A DNA stretch of 64,000 nucleotides from Psychromonas sp. SP041 (GTDB lineage: Bacteria > Pseudomonadota > Gammaproteobacteria > Enterobacterales > Psychromonadaceae): NCBI RefSeq assembly GCF_000470315.2, contig NZ_CBRF02000014.1:44309-108308 (forward strand), written 5' to 3'. The number at the start of each line of letters is the position of its first letter. Position 1 is the stretch's first letter. This document shows positions 1 to 9,784 of the stretch, piece by piece. The position numbers and the translations under genes are program-made. The notes under the pieces were generated by a model. That model did no database searches and was not told the DNA's origin. It saw nothing but the letters and a program-made list of their open reading frames with translations.

Positions 1-420
1 AACCAAAAACCAAAACAATTAAACATTAATAATGCTCGAACTTTTGACCTTGGGTCGCTGGCTTTAGCCTGCAGGATTTTGTGTGTTGATCTTTGTTTTG
101 GACTAGAGAATCAATATCAAAGAGTTGTTAACCTCGGTGCGCTGGCTTTAGCCTGCAGAGTTTTATGTGTTGCTCTTCATTTTGGATTTACGAGTCAATA
201 ACATAAAAATTAACTTCAACACAAAAAAGATCTGCAAGCTGAAGCATGCGCCCCCAAGCTAAACCAAACCAAAATAAAACCAAAACAATTAAACATTAAT
301 AATGATCGAACTTTTGACCTTGGGGCGCTGGCTTTAGCCTGCAGGATTTTGTGTGTTGATCTTTGTTTTGGACTAGAGAATCAATAGGTTAAAAGTTAAT
401 CTCAACACCAACAAACTAAA
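1..420. repeat. REP-like repeat cluster upstream of chrA
   Basis: Three direct copies of a unit with core GCTGGCTTTAGCCTGCAG lie near 51-75, 134-158 and 321-345. Each is followed by a related tail (GTGTGTTGATCTTTGTTTTGG). One inverted copy lies near 232-254 (CTGCAAGCTGAAGCATGCGC). The core holds a short hairpin, GGCT-TT-AGCC. A second block ('caaaacaattaaacattaat' and on) occurs at about 11-50, 281-320 and again near 2428-2450. No gene is seen in this stretch. The arrangement resembles REP/BIME-type intergenic repeats, but a RAYT transposase is not visible here. Confidence 0.8.
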
Positions 421-675
421 AAGCGACTCATAGAACTCTTATGCTCATGGCACTAGCACGCCATGTGTTCCAACAAACTTAAGCATTCTAACTTCGTTCA
501 TCGTGAGGGCGTTTGACACTTTGGAGTGTCATCTCACTGTCACAATCTTTCTGTATTTTACTCTGTTTTACTCATTATAAATGTCGCTTTGTACTTTGAA
601 TTGTTTCTCTTAATTAATATTAGTGGAAGCGGCATTGTTGCTTAATCATTATTTGTGTTTGGATTGGAATATTTT
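421..675. other. Intergenic region before chrA
   Basis: There is no convincing ORF. A perfect 7-bp stem hairpin (TGACACT-TTGG-AGTGTCA) sits at about 514-531. The AT-rich stretch 540-650 probably carries the chrA promoter, but I could not fix its boxes. Confidence 0.4.
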
Positions 676-1866
676 ATGTGGGAAATCTTCAAAACCTTCT
701 TCGTATTAGGCTGTATTAGTTTTGGTGGGCCCGCTGCGCATATTGGTTACTTTAGAGAAACCTTTGTACAACGTTTAGCGTGGTTAAGTGAACGACAATA
801 TGCTGAATACGTTGCATTAAGTCAATTTTTACCAGGACCGGGATCTAGCCAAGTAGGTTTTGCTATTGGTTATCACAGATTAGGCTTAAAAGGGGCTTTT
901 AGCGCATTCTTAGGCTTTACCATTCCATCTGTCACCATCATGTTGTTGCTGGTGATTAGCGCTGGTGAGTTGGCGAGTAATGATATTTTTCAATCAGTAA
1001 TACATGGACTTAAATTATTAGCGGTAGTGATCGTTTTTGATGCCATTTTATTAATGTATAAAAATTTCTGCAAAGATACTCCCCGTATTCTTTTATGTTT
1101 AATAACCGCTTGCACATTACTTATTTCCCCTGGTGTTATCGAACAAATTTTAGTCCTAATTTTTGCTGCAGTGATAGGTGTGTTTTTCTTAAAAGAAAAT
1201 AAAGAGGATACGACTAAAAAGAAAAAGCATTGTCTAATTTGTAATGTTTGTACGTTGATTAACTACAAGCCATTAGTCTTATTTTTGTTGTTATTGTTTG
1301 TATTGCCTTTGTTGAACTTTTTCTATCCCGCAATATCAGCTAGTTTTTCTGTATTTTCTGATTTCTTTCAAGCAGGTAGTTTAGTGTTTGGAGGAGGGCA
1401 TGTGGTATTACCGCTTTTACAGAATATTGTGGAAGGACAAGTTACCGCTGATCAGTTTTTAACGGGTTATGCTATTGCTCAAGCAGTACCTGGTCCTATG
1501 TTTAGTTTAGCCACTTACATTGGCTATTTAATTTTACCTAGCGAGCCTATTGTAGGTGCATTGATCGCTACCATTGCAGTATTTTTACCAGGTTTTTTAT
1601 TGTTATTAAGCTGCTTAAAAAATTGGCAAAGACTTTCAAAAATACCAAGTTTAGCCGCTGCGATGAATGGTGTTAATGCTGCTGTGGTCGGGTTATTAAT
1701 GAGTGCTCTTTACCAACCGGTGTTTGTTAGTGCTATTTTTAATAGTATTGATATGGCGGTGGTATTAATCGGTATCTACTTATTAAAACGTCAAAGATTA
1801 CCGATTATGTGGCTTGTCATTTTGTTTGCTGTTATTGGTGTTTTATTAAAGTTGATATGGGTATAA
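676..1866 (+). CDS. chrA: Chromate transporter, two-domain ChrA
   Basis: Membrane protein of the CHR family, predicted to export chromate from the cytoplasm. About 396 residues with two homologous halves, the usual size of long-chain ChrA. The N-terminal half has the family signature GCISFGGPAAHIGYF near residues 12-26 and FLPGPGSSQVGFAIGY near residues 50-65. The C-terminal half repeats them as GSLVFGGGHVVLPLL and AVPGPMFSLATYIGY. Many hydrophobic segments are visible. An upstream in-frame GTG at 655 has no ribosome site, so I chose the ATG at 676, preceded by a weak GGA. It stands alone between two repeat arrays. The family call is firm; the actual substrate in this organism is inferred. 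Confidence 0.88.
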   Translation: MWEIFKTFFVLGCISFGGPAAHIGYFRETFVQRLAWLSERQYAEYVALSQFLPGPGSSQVGFAIGYHRLGLKGAFSAFLGFTIPSVTIMLLLVISAGELASNDIFQSVIHGLKLLAVVIVFDAILLMYKNFCKDTPRILLCLITACTLLISPGVIEQILVLIFAAVIGVFFLKENKEDTTKKKKHCLICNVCTLINYKPLVLFLLLLFVLPLLNFFYPAISASFSVFSDFFQAGSLVFGGGHVVLPLLQNIVEGQVTADQFLTGYAIAQAVPGPMFSLATYIGYLILPSEPIVGALIATIAVFLPGFLLLLSCLKNWQRLSKIPSLAAAMNGVNAAVVGLLMSALYQPVFVSAIFNSIDMAVVLIGIYLLKRQRLPIMWLVILFAVIGVLLKLIWV

Positions 1867-1919
1867 CTCGTAGCTAGTTTGAAAAACTAAACCTCTTAAT
1901 CTATATCATCGAATAATGA

Positions 1920-1957
1920 GGTTTTTGACCTTTGACCTTTGACCTTTGACCTTTGGA
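1920..1957. repeat. Heptanucleotide tandem repeat (TTTGACC)n
   Basis: About five uninterrupted copies of the 7-mer TTTGACC directly precede the next REP-like unit. The same 7-mer appears once before several other REP-like units in this window, so the run looks like a slippage expansion of the unit edge. Confidence 0.85.
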
Positions 1958-1959
1958 GC

Positions 1960-2580
1960 TTGGGGCGCTGGCTTTAGCCTGCAGGGGTTTTGTGTGTTGA
2001 TTTTTATTTTGGATTAGAGTTAATAATAAAAAGGTTACTGAACTCGGGGCGCTGGCTTAGCCTGCAGGGTTTTGTGTGTTGATTTTTATTTTGGATTAGA
2101 GTTAATAATAAGAAGATTACTGACCTTGGGGCGCTGGCTTTAGCCTGCAGGGTTTTATGTGTTGATTTTTATTTTTAGCTAGAAAGCCAATAATAAAAAT
2201 ATTTTGACCTCGGGGCGCTGGCTTCAGCCTGCAGCGGTTGTGTGTAGTTCTTTGTTTTGGATTAGAGAATTAATAACATAAAATTTAACCTTAACACCAA
2301 AACCCCGGCAAGCTGAAGCATGCGCCCCAAACCCAAACCCAAACCCAAACCCAAACCCAAACCCAAACCAAAATCAAACCAAAATCAAACCAAAATCAAA
2401 CTAAAGCCAAACCAAAAACCAAAATCAAAACAATTAAACATTAATAATGCTCGAGCCTTTGACCTCGGGCGCTGGCTTCAGCCTGTAGGGGGTTGTGTGT
2501 TGGTTTTTATTCTTGATTAGATCATCAATAGCAAAAGGCGATGACATGTTGGGATGTTAGCTTTAGACCGAAGGGTTTTG
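1960..2580. repeat. REP-like ~83-bp tandem array downstream of chrA
   Basis: Direct copies of the core GCTGGCTTTAGCCTGCAG begin near 1961, 2045, 2128 and 2211, an 83-84 bp period. A further copy is at about 2466-2489 and a degenerate one near 2549-2575. An inverted copy is at 2307-2328. The tails repeat GTGTGTTGATTTTTATTTTGG. No gene is supported in 1867-2692: a short ORF at 2320-2520 is only repeat read as Lys-Pro. Confidence 0.85.
2326..2372. repeat. Hexanucleotide (AAACCC)n microsatellite
   Basis: About seven copies of AAACCC or AAACCA follow the inverted REP-like unit, then degenerate into imperfect CAAAATCAAA repeats up to about 2425. In one frame they read as poly-(Lys-Pro), which is a composition artefact. 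Confidence 0.85.
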
Positions 2581-2613
2581 TGTATTATTCTTTTGAAGGT
2601 AAGTGTTAAAAAT

Positions 2614-2654
2614 AAAACATCGCTCTAATTTTTTAATTCATAGAGCGATGTTTT
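2614..2654 (-). terminator. Terminator of ybiT
   Basis: Perfect 14-bp inverted repeat (AAAACATCGCTCTA / TAGAGCGATGTTTT) with a 13-nt AT loop. It sits about 40 bp past the ybiT stop codon and ends in a T-rich run on the minus strand. Confidence 0.75.
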
Positions 2655-2692
2655 GGTCGGTTATTAAACTATTCGTTTATTCAGCGATTAGC

Positions 2693-4285
2693 TTATTCAG
2701 CAACGCCTTGAGATTTTAGGTATTCTTCATAAGTACCGTGGAAATCAACTACTTTATCTTTTTTGATTTCGATGATGCGTGTTGCTAGTGAAGATACAAA
2801 TTCACGGTCATGACTGACGAATAACAACGTGCCTTCGTAGTTTTCTAAGGCTAAGTTTAATGATTCAATTGATTCCATATCCAAGTGATTGGTTGGTTCA
2901 TCCATTAATAAGATGTTTGGTTTATTCATCATCAACTTACCAAACAGCATACGTCCTTGCTCACCACCAGAGATGATTTTTACAGACTTAGTAATGTCAT
3001 TTGCACCAAATAATAAACGCCCTAACGTACCACGAACGGCTTGTTCGTCATCACCTTCGTGCATCCATTGGCCCATCCAATCCATTAGGTTTTGATCTTT
3101 TTCAAAATCAGATGAATGATCCTGTGCGTAATACCCTAAATGTGCATTTTCAGACCATTTGTATTGACCAGAAGATAATTCAATTTCACCCATTAATGTG
3201 CGTAATAAGGTTGTTTTACCTACGCCATTTTGACCGATGATAGCGACGCGTTCGCCCACTTCAACCATCAGGTTTAAGTCTTTGAATAATGTATTTTCAA
3301 AGCTTTTTGTCATATCAATCGTTTCTAGTGCATTACGGAACAGTTTCTTCTCTTGCTTGAATACGATGTAAGGATTAACACGGCTAGATGCTTTAACTTC
3401 TGCGAGTTCAATCTTATCCATCTGTTTCGCACGTGATGTTGCTTGCTTAGCTTTTGATGCGTTTGCAGAGAAACGGCTTACAAAGTCTTGTAACTCAGAT
3501 AGTTGTGCTTTTTTCTTCGCATTTTCAGATAACAAACGTTCGCGAGTTTGTGTTGCCGCGGTCATGTACTCGTCGTAGTTACCAGGGAAAAGACGCAGCT
3601 CGCCATAATCGATATCTGCCATGTGCGAACAGACTGAATTTAAGAAATGACGGTCATGCGAAATGATTACCATAGTACATTGGCGTGCTTTTAATTCAGT
3701 TTCTAACCAACGAATAGTATCGATGTCCAAGTTATTGGTTGGCTCATCGAGTAACATGATATCTGGATTAGAGAAAAGTACTTGTGCTAGTAATACACGT
3801 AGTTTCCAACCTGGTGCGATGTCTGACATTGGGCCGTAATGTTGATCAAGTGGAATACCAACGCTTAGTAATATTTCCCCTGCACGTGAATCGGCAGTGT
3901 AACCATCCATTTCAGCGAATTGATTTTCTAAATCGCCAACATGCATTCCTTCAGCTTCAGTCATTTCAGGTAATGAGTAAATACGATTACGCTCGTTCAT
4001 GACTTCCCACATCTCTTTGTGGCCCATCAATACCGTATCGAGTACTGTGTGTTCTTCAAAAGCAAACTGGTCTTGGTGTAGTTTAGCAATACGTTCGTTA
4101 GGATCTCTGGTTACATTACCTGCGCTAGGCTCTAGATCACCCGTTAAGATTTTCATGAAAGTTGACTTACCACAACCATTTGCACCGATTAAACCGTAAC
4201 GGTTCCCAGTACCAAATTTAACAGAGATGTTTTCAAAAAGTGGTTTCGCACCAAATTGCATGGTGATGTTATTTGTACTTAACAC
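2693..4285 (-). CDS. ybiT: ABC-F family ATPase YbiT
   Basis: Soluble ABC-F ATPase with no membrane domain; family members act on ribosomes in translation. 530 residues with two ABC domains. The first has Walker [10 protein letters not shown] near residue 34 and [10 protein letters not shown]; the second has GQNGVGKTT near residue 350, [12 protein letters not shown] and [13 protein letters not shown]. Between them is the Lys/Ala-rich ABC-F linker ([18 protein letters not shown]). As in Escherichia coli YbiT, the first signature motif is degenerate ([12 protein letters not shown] in place of LSGG). The protein aligns with E. coli YbiT along its whole length by eye. It is a single gene with its own terminator. 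The exact ribosomal role of this sub-family is not shown by the sequence. Confidence 0.92.
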   Translation of the reverse strand: MLSTNNITMQFGAKPLFENISVKFGTGNRYGLIGANGCGKSTFMKILTGDLEPSAGNVTRDPNERIAKLHQDQFAFEEHTVLDTVLMGHKEMWEVMNERNRIYSLPEMTEAEGMHVGDLENQFAEMDGYTADSRAGEILLSVGIPLDQHYGPMSDIAPGWKLRVLLAQVLFSNPDIMLLDEPTNNLDIDTIRWLETELKARQCTMVIISHDRHFLNSVCSHMADIDYGELRLFPGNYDEYMTAATQTRERLLSENAKKKAQLSELQDFVSRFSANASKAKQATSRAKQMDKIELAEVKASSRVNPYIVFKQEKKLFRNALETIDMTKSFENTLFKDLNLMVEVGERVAIIGQNGVGKTTLLRTLMGEIELSSGQYKWSENAHLGYYAQDHSSDFEKDQNLMDWMGQWMHEGDDEQAVRGTLGRLLFGANDITKSVKIISGGEQGRMLFGKLMMNKPNILLMDEPTNHLDMESIESLNLALENYEGTLLFVSHDREFVSSLATRIIEIKKDKVVDFHGTYEEYLKSQGVAE

Positions 4286-4496
4286 GGCTTATTCCTAAAT
4301 TGTTTGAGTATTGCTTTTTTAAAGATGGGTATTATACAGATACCGTGAGGTTAATCACCTTTGAATTGTATGAAATTCATGCATCATTTTTATAAAGGAA
4401 AGTTGTGTCGCAATAAAACTAACACATAGCTTGATCGCGACGCTTAAGGTAAGCTACGCGTCTAATGGCAAGTGCCGTACTTTAATGAGATTTAAT

Positions 4497-5783
4497 ATGA
4501 GTTTTGATTCCCTAGGTTTACCCGCATCGTTAGTAGAAGCAGTGAAAAATGCTGGCTACGAAACGCCTTCCCCAATCCAAGAGCAAGCTATTCCTGCTGT
4601 ATTAGCAGGTAAAGATGTCATGGCTGCTGCACAAACAGGTACAGGGAAAACTGCTGGGTTTACATTGCCATTATTAGCAATGCTAGAAAAAGGTGAACGT
4701 GCTAAGCCGAATCAAGTTCGCGCACTAATACTAACGCCAACACGTGAGCTAGCGGCTCAAGTGCAAGCAAGCGTACAAAAATATGGCCAAAACATGCCAT
4801 TACGCAGCATGGTGGTATACGGCGGTGTAAAAATTAACCCGCAAATGCAAATGTTACGTGGCGGTATAGATATTTTAGTGGCAACGCCGGGTCGTTTATT
4901 AGACTTATATCAGCAAAATGCAGTACGTTTTCAACAATTAGAAGTGTTAATTTTAGATGAAGCTGACCGTATGTTAGATATGGGCTTTATTCATGATATT
5001 AAAAAGATCCTTAAAGCGTTACCCGCTAAGCGTCAAAACTTATTATTCTCAGCGACTTTTTCTGATGAAATTCGTTCATTAGCAAAAGGCTTAGTTAATA
5101 ACCCTGTTGAGATTTCAGTAAGCCCGCGTAATACAACGGTTGAAAAAATCGAACAGGCTTTATATGAAGTAGATAAAACTAAAAAGACCGCGTTATTGAG
5201 TCAGTTAATTCTTGATAACAAATGGCGTCAAGTTTTAGTGTTTGTAAAAACTAAACACGGTGCAAACCGTCTGGTTAAAAATTTAGATGCGCGTGGTATT
5301 CGTAGTGCAGCTATCCATGGTAATAAAAGCCAAGGCGCTCGTACTAAAGCATTAGCACAATTTAAAGATAGCCAAATCCAAGTATTAGTAGCCACTGATA
5401 TTGCTGCTCGTGGTATTGATATTGACCAATTGCCTAACGTAGTTAACTTTGACTTACCTAATGTAAGTGAAGACTATGTACATCGTATCGGCCGTACTGG
5501 CCGTGCTGGTAATGAAGGTTTAGCGGTATCATTAGTTTGCCAAGAAGAGTTCAAATTATTAAAAGATATTGAACGTCTTATTAAAAAGGTTATTCCACGC
5601 AAAATATTTGCAGGTTTTGAACCAGGTGAACCATTACAGCCTTCTGTATTAGGTACACACGAGAAACAAGTTAAAAAACCAAAATTACCAAAAGTACCTC
5701 ATAAAGACGGTGTTCGTTCTGGCGCAAGAACGGGCAGTGCTAAGAAACAAAACGGCCCAAGAAATAATTTTGTAGGCGGTTAG
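4497..5783 (+). CDS. rhlE: ATP-dependent RNA helicase, RhlE type (DEAD box)
   Basis: DEAD-box helicase that unwinds RNA in ribosome assembly or decay. About 428 residues. The Q motif ([12 protein letters not shown]), motif I (AQTGTGKTA), motif Ia (PTRELAAQV), motif II ([12 protein letters not shown]), motif III (SATF), ARGIDID and motif VI ([10 protein letters not shown]) are all present in order. The tail is short, basic and ends in Gly-Gly, as in RhlE rather than DeaD or SrmB. The open frame extends upstream to 4431, but those residues are not helicase-like. The ATG at 4497 gives MSFDSLGLP, the normal RhlE start. The last codons are part of a 110-bp sequence that is duplicated downstream. 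Confidence 0.88.
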   Translation: MSFDSLGLPASLVEAVKNAGYETPSPIQEQAIPAVLAGKDVMAAAQTGTGKTAGFTLPLLAMLEKGERAKPNQVRALILTPTRELAAQVQASVQKYGQNMPLRSMVVYGGVKINPQMQMLRGGIDILVATPGRLLDLYQQNAVRFQQLEVLILDEADRMLDMGFIHDIKKILKALPAKRQNLLFSATFSDEIRSLAKGLVNNPVEISVSPRNTTVEKIEQALYEVDKTKKTALLSQLILDNKWRQVLVFVKTKHGANRLVKNLDARGIRSAAIHGNKSQGARTKALAQFKDSQIQVLVATDIAARGIDIDQLPNVVNFDLPNVSEDYVHRIGRTGRAGNEGLAVSLVCQEEFKLLKDIERLIKKVIPRKIFAGFEPGEPLQPSVLGTHEKQVKKPKLPKVPHKDGVRSGARTGSAKKQNGPRNNFVGG

Positions 5784-6370
5784 AAGATTGGATTTTTAGT
5801 TACGCAAAAATTTAGCGTAATTTAAGCCCTTATTATTTGTTCAGTAGATGATTACTGGAGTGATAATAGGGGCTTTTTTGTATCTGCTGTGGAAGTTTCG
5901 TTGGTTGCTTTTATATTGGCTCGTCTGCGCTCGTCGTATCATTTTGATTGTTATTTGCAGTATTTTCGCCCTGTCGGCGACTTTACTTTTTCTTGTCAGA
6001 AGAAAAAGTAAGCAAAAAGACTGACCTCCGATTAGTTTTTTAATCTGAATAAATAACTACCTTCTTAACGCACCGCTCATACGCGACGTCCATGTCGCGA
6101 AGTTCGCTAGCAACGGCATCCATGCCTAACCTTGCTAAAGGCACTTATTGATTCAGAAAAACGAGACGGAGGGATTTGTTGCAGCCACATTGATTATCGT
6201 TTTTATTAACTTATTGATATTGTTGGTTTCAATGAGTGGCTGTCTAAGACTTTTTCTATGTAGGCAGTTAGAAGATTGGATTTTTAGTTACGCAAAAATT
6301 TAGCGTAATTTAAGCCCTTATTATTTGTTCAGTAGAGGATTACTGGAGTGATAATAAGAGCTTTTTGTTT
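5772..6370. repeat. 110-bp direct repeat (rhlE 3' end plus terminator) flanking 380 bp
   Basis: Bases 5772-5880 (last codons of rhlE, stop and terminator) recur almost unchanged at 6260-6370, with only a few substitutions visible. Between them, 5881-6259 holds no ORF. It has a perfect 12-bp-stem hairpin at 5983-6011 (TTACTTTTTCTT / AAGAAAAAGTAA). A GCTCGTCG-containing stretch near 5915-5942 is matched in inverted orientation at about 6384-6410. No coding function is seen in 5784-6546. Confidence 0.85.
5801..5880 (+). terminator. Terminator after rhlE
   Basis: A small hairpin (TACGC...GCGTA, 5801-5819) is followed by a larger imperfect one joining AAGCCCTTATTAT to ATAATAGGGGCTT. A run of T follows at 5873-5879. 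It lies inside the sequence that recurs at 6260-6370. Confidence 0.65.
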
Positions 6371-6465
6371 TTGATAGATTAAATGATTCGACGAGCGCAG
6401 ATGAACCAACCTCAAACCTGTTTAAAGATCCTTTTAATACAGAGTGATTAACCGTTTTTATTTCT

Positions 6466-6489
6466 AGACATCCAGACCCTTAGACTTCT
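6466..6489. promoter_or_regulatory. Putative MetJ operator: three tandem met boxes
   Basis: Three abutting 8-mers, AGACATCC (6466-6473), AGACCCTT (6474-6481) and AGACTTCT (6482-6489), match the met-box consensus AGACGTCT at 6, 5 and 7 of 8 positions. They keep the 8-bp register that MetJ needs. A TATAAT box follows at 6509-6514 and the ECF transporter starts at 6547. The boxes would cover the -35 region, which suits repression by MetJ with S-adenosylmethionine. Confidence 0.65.
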
Positions 6490-6546
6490 TATTGTTTTTC
6501 ATTACCCGTATAATCAGCGGCGATTAACTTAATTAATGAGGTATAC

Positions 6547-7095
6547 ATGAAATTATCCACTAAAACTGTTGTTGTAATTGCTGTTGGGGCTGCCCTTTAC
6601 GGCATTGGTGGGCTACCTATGTTTGGTATACCTGTATTTGCTAATACGACGTTAAAACCTGCGATGGCCATTCTTGCGCTATTCTCTGTTTTATTTGGTC
6701 CGCTTGTAGGCTTTTTAGTCGGTTTTATTGGTCACTGGGTGACTGACCTATTTGCAGGTTGGGGCGTTTGGTTTACTTGGGTTTTGGGCTCAGGGATTGT
6801 TGGTTTGGTGATTGGTTTATTCCCAAAGTTAACTAACCAAAGAATTCAATCTGGTCTATTTGATATGAAAGATTTTGCGCTGTTTGTTGTGCTTGCGCTT
6901 GTTGGTAATGTCGTTGGTTATGGTTGTTCTGCGTTCTTAGACACGATTTTATATGCAGAACCCTTTGCTAAAGTCTTTACGCAGCTCATATTCGTGGCTT
7001 CGGGTAATACTCTGTTAATCGCTGTGGTGGGTTACTTTATTTTGAAATCTGCAGCTAAGCGCAATCAACAAAGTAGCCATCTAAGCGAGGAATAA
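6547..7095 (+). CDS. mtsA: ECF transporter substrate-binding (S) component, UPF0397/MtsA type
   Basis: Small integral membrane protein of 182 residues with five or six hydrophobic segments, the size and look of an ECF S component. The start ([25 protein letters not shown]) is typical of the UPF0397 family. It captures a small ligand and hands it to the shared energising module encoded by the next two genes. A triple met-box operator lies directly upstream. That fits the class known as methionine-regulated ECF transporter (MtsABC, with a duplicated ATPase). The true ligand is unknown; a methionine-pathway compound is inferred from the operator only. The ribosome site is TGAGG before ATG. Six bases separate it from the ATPase gene. 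Confidence 0.75.
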   Translation: MKLSTKTVVVIAVGAALYGIGGLPMFGIPVFANTTLKPAMAILALFSVLFGPLVGFLVGFIGHWVTDLFAGWGVWFTWVLGSGIVGLVIGLFPKLTNQRIQSGLFDMKDFALFVVLALVGNVVGYGCSAFLDTILYAEPFAKVFTQLIFVASGNTLLIAVVGYFILKSAAKRNQQSSHLSEE

Positions 7096-7101
7096 TCAGT
7101 A

Positions 7102-8802
7102 ATGCAGATTGAATTTTCAGATTTTTCTTTTCAATATAAATCGTTGGACAAACCAACGCTTAAAAATATTAACCTGAAAATAGAAAAAGGTGAAAAAATT
7201 GTCATTATCGGTGCAAGCGGTAGTGGTAAGTCAACTATAGGTCGTTGTTTGAATGGCCTTATTCCGCATGCGATAAATGGACAGTGTTCAGGCCTGCTTA
7301 CTGTCGCAGGTAAAGATACTAGTCTTTTCGAAATGCAACATTATACGGAATTAGTTGGCACCGTATTACAGGATACTGACAGTCAATTTGTTGGGTTGAC
7401 GGTAGGTGAAGATATTGCCTTTGCATTGGAAAATCAATGTACGCCAACAGCCGAAATGTATCCCGTCGTAAAATCAACTGCACAGATGGTTGAACTAGAG
7501 TCGATGTTAGATAGATCTCCACAGGAACTCTCTGGCGGACAAAAGCAACGTGTTTCATTAGCTGGGATTCTAGTCGACGATGTTGATATTTTACTTTTTG
7601 ATGAACCCTTGGCAGCACTCGATCCTAAAACCAGTAAAAAAACGATTGAGATTATCGACCAGTTACATCGTGATGCAGGTAAAACTATTATTATCATTGA
7701 GCATCGTTTAGAAGATGTTTTACATCGTGATGTTGACCGCATTATTTTAATGGCTGAAGGTGAAATTGTTGCTGATATGGCACCTGATGAACTATTAGCT
7801 TCTTCACTACTTAAAACTCATGGAATACGTGAACCACTTTATTTATCCGCATTAAAGTCTGCAGGTTGTGTTGTTAAGTCTTCTGATAAACCCGCTAGTC
7901 TGAACTCATTATTTTTAGAGCAGTATGAAAAGAATGTCCTGGGCTGGTTTAATGCTTCGCATATAGACGCTCAACCGGCAAAAAAAACGACGTTATTAAC
8001 GTTATCTGGATTAACTTACTCTTATAACGGAGAAGTTAATGCCGTTGATGATGTTAGTTTTTCGGTTAACAAAGGTGAGTTTGTTTCAATCTTAGGTAAA
8101 AATGGTTCAGGTAAGTCGACCTTAACCAAGCTCATTATGGGGGTTGTTGAGCCTGATGTAGGTAATATATTACTTAATGGTCAAGACCTTGCTAAGTTGA
8201 GTATTTTCGAGCGTAGCCAACGTGTTGGTGTGGTGATGCAAAACCCCAATCACATGATTTCACATCATATGATATTTGATGAAGTGGCTTTTGGTCTGCG
8301 TAATCGAGGTATCGATGAAAAGATTATTCATGAAAAAGTAATACATGTGCTAACCCTTTGTGGACTAAAAAAATACCGTAATTGGCCCATTGATGCATTA
8401 AGTTACGGACAGAAAAAACGTGTCACTATCGCTTCTATTCTGGTGTTAGAGCCTGAATTATTGATTTTAGATGAACCCACGGCAGGGCAGGACTATCGCA
8501 GCTATACTGCTATGTTGAATTTCATTAAAGAACTGAATGCTAATTTAGGCATTACAGTGGTGATTATTTCTCATGATATGCATTTGGTTTTAGAATATAC
8601 AACACGTTCTATTGTGTTATCAGACAGTAAATTAATTGCAGATGCGCCGATGACAGAGGTGTTCAGTCAACCTGATTTATTAGCAAAAGCCAACCTGACT
8701 ACAACCAGCTTATATGAGTTAGCAGTAAGTTTAGACATTAATAATACCAGTGCTTTTATGCAGTATTTCATTCAAACAGAACAAGCGAGAAACATTGCGT
8801 GA
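7102..8802 (+). CDS. mtsB: ECF transporter duplicated ATPase component
   Basis: Energises the ECF transporter. The 566 residues contain two complete ABC ATPase domains, equivalent to EcfA1 and EcfA2 fused. Domain 1 has Walker A GASGSGKST near residue 37, signature LSGGQKQRV and Walker B LLFDEPLAALD. Domain 2 has GKNGSGKST near residue 332, LSYGQKKRV and LLILDEPTAGQD. The second signature is LSYGQ, a common ECF variant. The stop overlaps the start of the next gene, so translation is probably coupled. Regulation follows the met boxes upstream of mtsA. Confidence 0.88.
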   Translation: MQIEFSDFSFQYKSLDKPTLKNINLKIEKGEKIVIIGASGSGKSTIGRCLNGLIPHAINGQCSGLLTVAGKDTSLFEMQHYTELVGTVLQDTDSQFVGLTVGEDIAFALENQCTPTAEMYPVVKSTAQMVELESMLDRSPQELSGGQKQRVSLAGILVDDVDILLFDEPLAALDPKTSKKTIEIIDQLHRDAGKTIIIIEHRLEDVLHRDVDRIILMAEGEIVADMAPDELLASSLLKTHGIREPLYLSALKSAGCVVKSSDKPASLNSLFLEQYEKNVLGWFNASHIDAQPAKKTTLLTLSGLTYSYNGEVNAVDDVSFSVNKGEFVSILGKNGSGKSTLTKLIMGVVEPDVGNILLNGQDLAKLSIFERSQRVGVVMQNPNHMISHHMIFDEVAFGLRNRGIDEKIIHEKVIHVLTLCGLKKYRNWPIDALSYGQKKRVTIASILVLEPELLILDEPTAGQDYRSYTAMLNFIKELNANLGITVVIISHDMHLVLEYTTRSIVLSDSKLIADAPMTEVFSQPDLLAKANLTTTSLYELAVSLDINNTSAFMQYFIQTEQARNIA

Positions 8803-9635
8803 AAGCAGAAAAAATATCATTTGGGATAAGTTATATTGATACAGGGTCAGTGCTTCATAAATTAAATGGAATCACTAAGTTTGTTCTTTTTATGGCTTGG
8901 GTAACAGTGGTACTAACTACCTTTGATTTACGTCTTATTATTGCGTTAGTTTGTTTAGGTTTATTACTGCTTAACATGACTAAAGTGCCGATTAAAGCTT
9001 ATCGAGCATTGTTGATTGCTACTGCGAGTGTGTTGTCACTCAATGCGTTGTTCATGTTTTTATTAGCCCCTCAACAGGGGACGGAGTTCATGGGAACTGA
9101 GACGGTGTTATTACCGCTTGGCTTTTACTCTATTACCCAAGAAACACTTTTTTATTTAGTGACGATCACCTTAAAATATTTCAGCATGTTTCCGATTGCT
9201 TTAGTGTTTGTATTTACGACACATCCTACTGAATTTTCGGCGAGCCTTAACCGTTTAGGTGTCCCTTATAAAATAGCGTATGCGGTGAGCTTAACATTAC
9301 GTTATTTACCGGAAATTAAAAAAGATTACGTTAATATTATGCATGCCCAGCAAGCACGTGGTATTGAACTCTCTAAGAAAGCGTCTTTATTTTCTCGTTT
9401 AAAAAATCTAACCAATATTTTAGGGCCATTAATTTTTACTAGTTTGGATAGAACGGAAGAGATATCAAATGCGATGATATTACGTGGTTTTGGTCGCCAT
9501 AAATCACGTACTTGGTATAGTTTGAAGCCTTTAGCCACAAAGGATTGGCTGTGTTTGTTCAGTATTTTGGTTTGCGTCTCATTAGCTATTTTTAAACGAC
9601 TCTTTGAAACGCAGTTGTTTTGGTATCCTTTCTAA
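8799..9635 (+). CDS. mtsC: ECF transporter transmembrane (T) component
   Basis: Scaffold membrane protein of the ECF energising module (EcfT/CbiQ family), 278 residues. Several membrane segments lie in the N-terminal two thirds. The two EcfT coupling-helix motifs are recognisable: ARG in HAQQARGIE and RGFG in ILRGFGRHK. It starts with GTG, overlapping the ATPase stop by four bases (GTGA). It completes the S-A-A-T set of this operon. Confidence 0.85.
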   Translation: MKAEKISFGISYIDTGSVLHKLNGITKFVLFMAWVTVVLTTFDLRLIIALVCLGLLLLNMTKVPIKAYRALLIATASVLSLNALFMFLLAPQQGTEFMGTETVLLPLGFYSITQETLFYLVTITLKYFSMFPIALVFVFTTHPTEFSASLNRLGVPYKIAYAVSLTLRYLPEIKKDYVNIMHAQQARGIELSKKASLFSRLKNLTNILGPLIFTSLDRTEEISNAMILRGFGRHKSRTWYSLKPLATKDWLCLFSILVCVSLAIFKRLFETQLFWYPF

Positions 9636-9731
9636 TACACCTTATCTTATAAGTGAAGCAATTCAATCCATCTAATAGCTGTCTCTATTTAGCTGTAAAA
9701 TAAGATCTTATTGGGTTGCCAAACTTTTCTT

Positions 9732-9750
9732 TATAATGATAATCTAAGTT
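9732..9750. promoter_or_regulatory. Possible Fur box
   Basis: TATAATGATAATCTAAGTT matches the 19-bp Fur consensus at about 13 of 19 positions. The left half and centre (ATAATGATAATC) are near perfect; the right half is weak. It lies 35 bp before a siderophore-interacting protein gene, a usual Fur target. Confidence 0.5.
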
Positions 9751-9784
9751 TAAATCTAAATGAAAACTATTATCGAGTGTTGAA

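Noticed and set aside
2320..2520. 66-codon frame of Lys-Pro repeats
   Set aside because: It is a hexanucleotide repeat read in one frame, inside a REP-like array, without a ribosome site.
6371..6546. TPP or other riboswitch before the ECF transporter
   Set aside because: No TPP-type conserved elements were seen; tandem met boxes explain control better.
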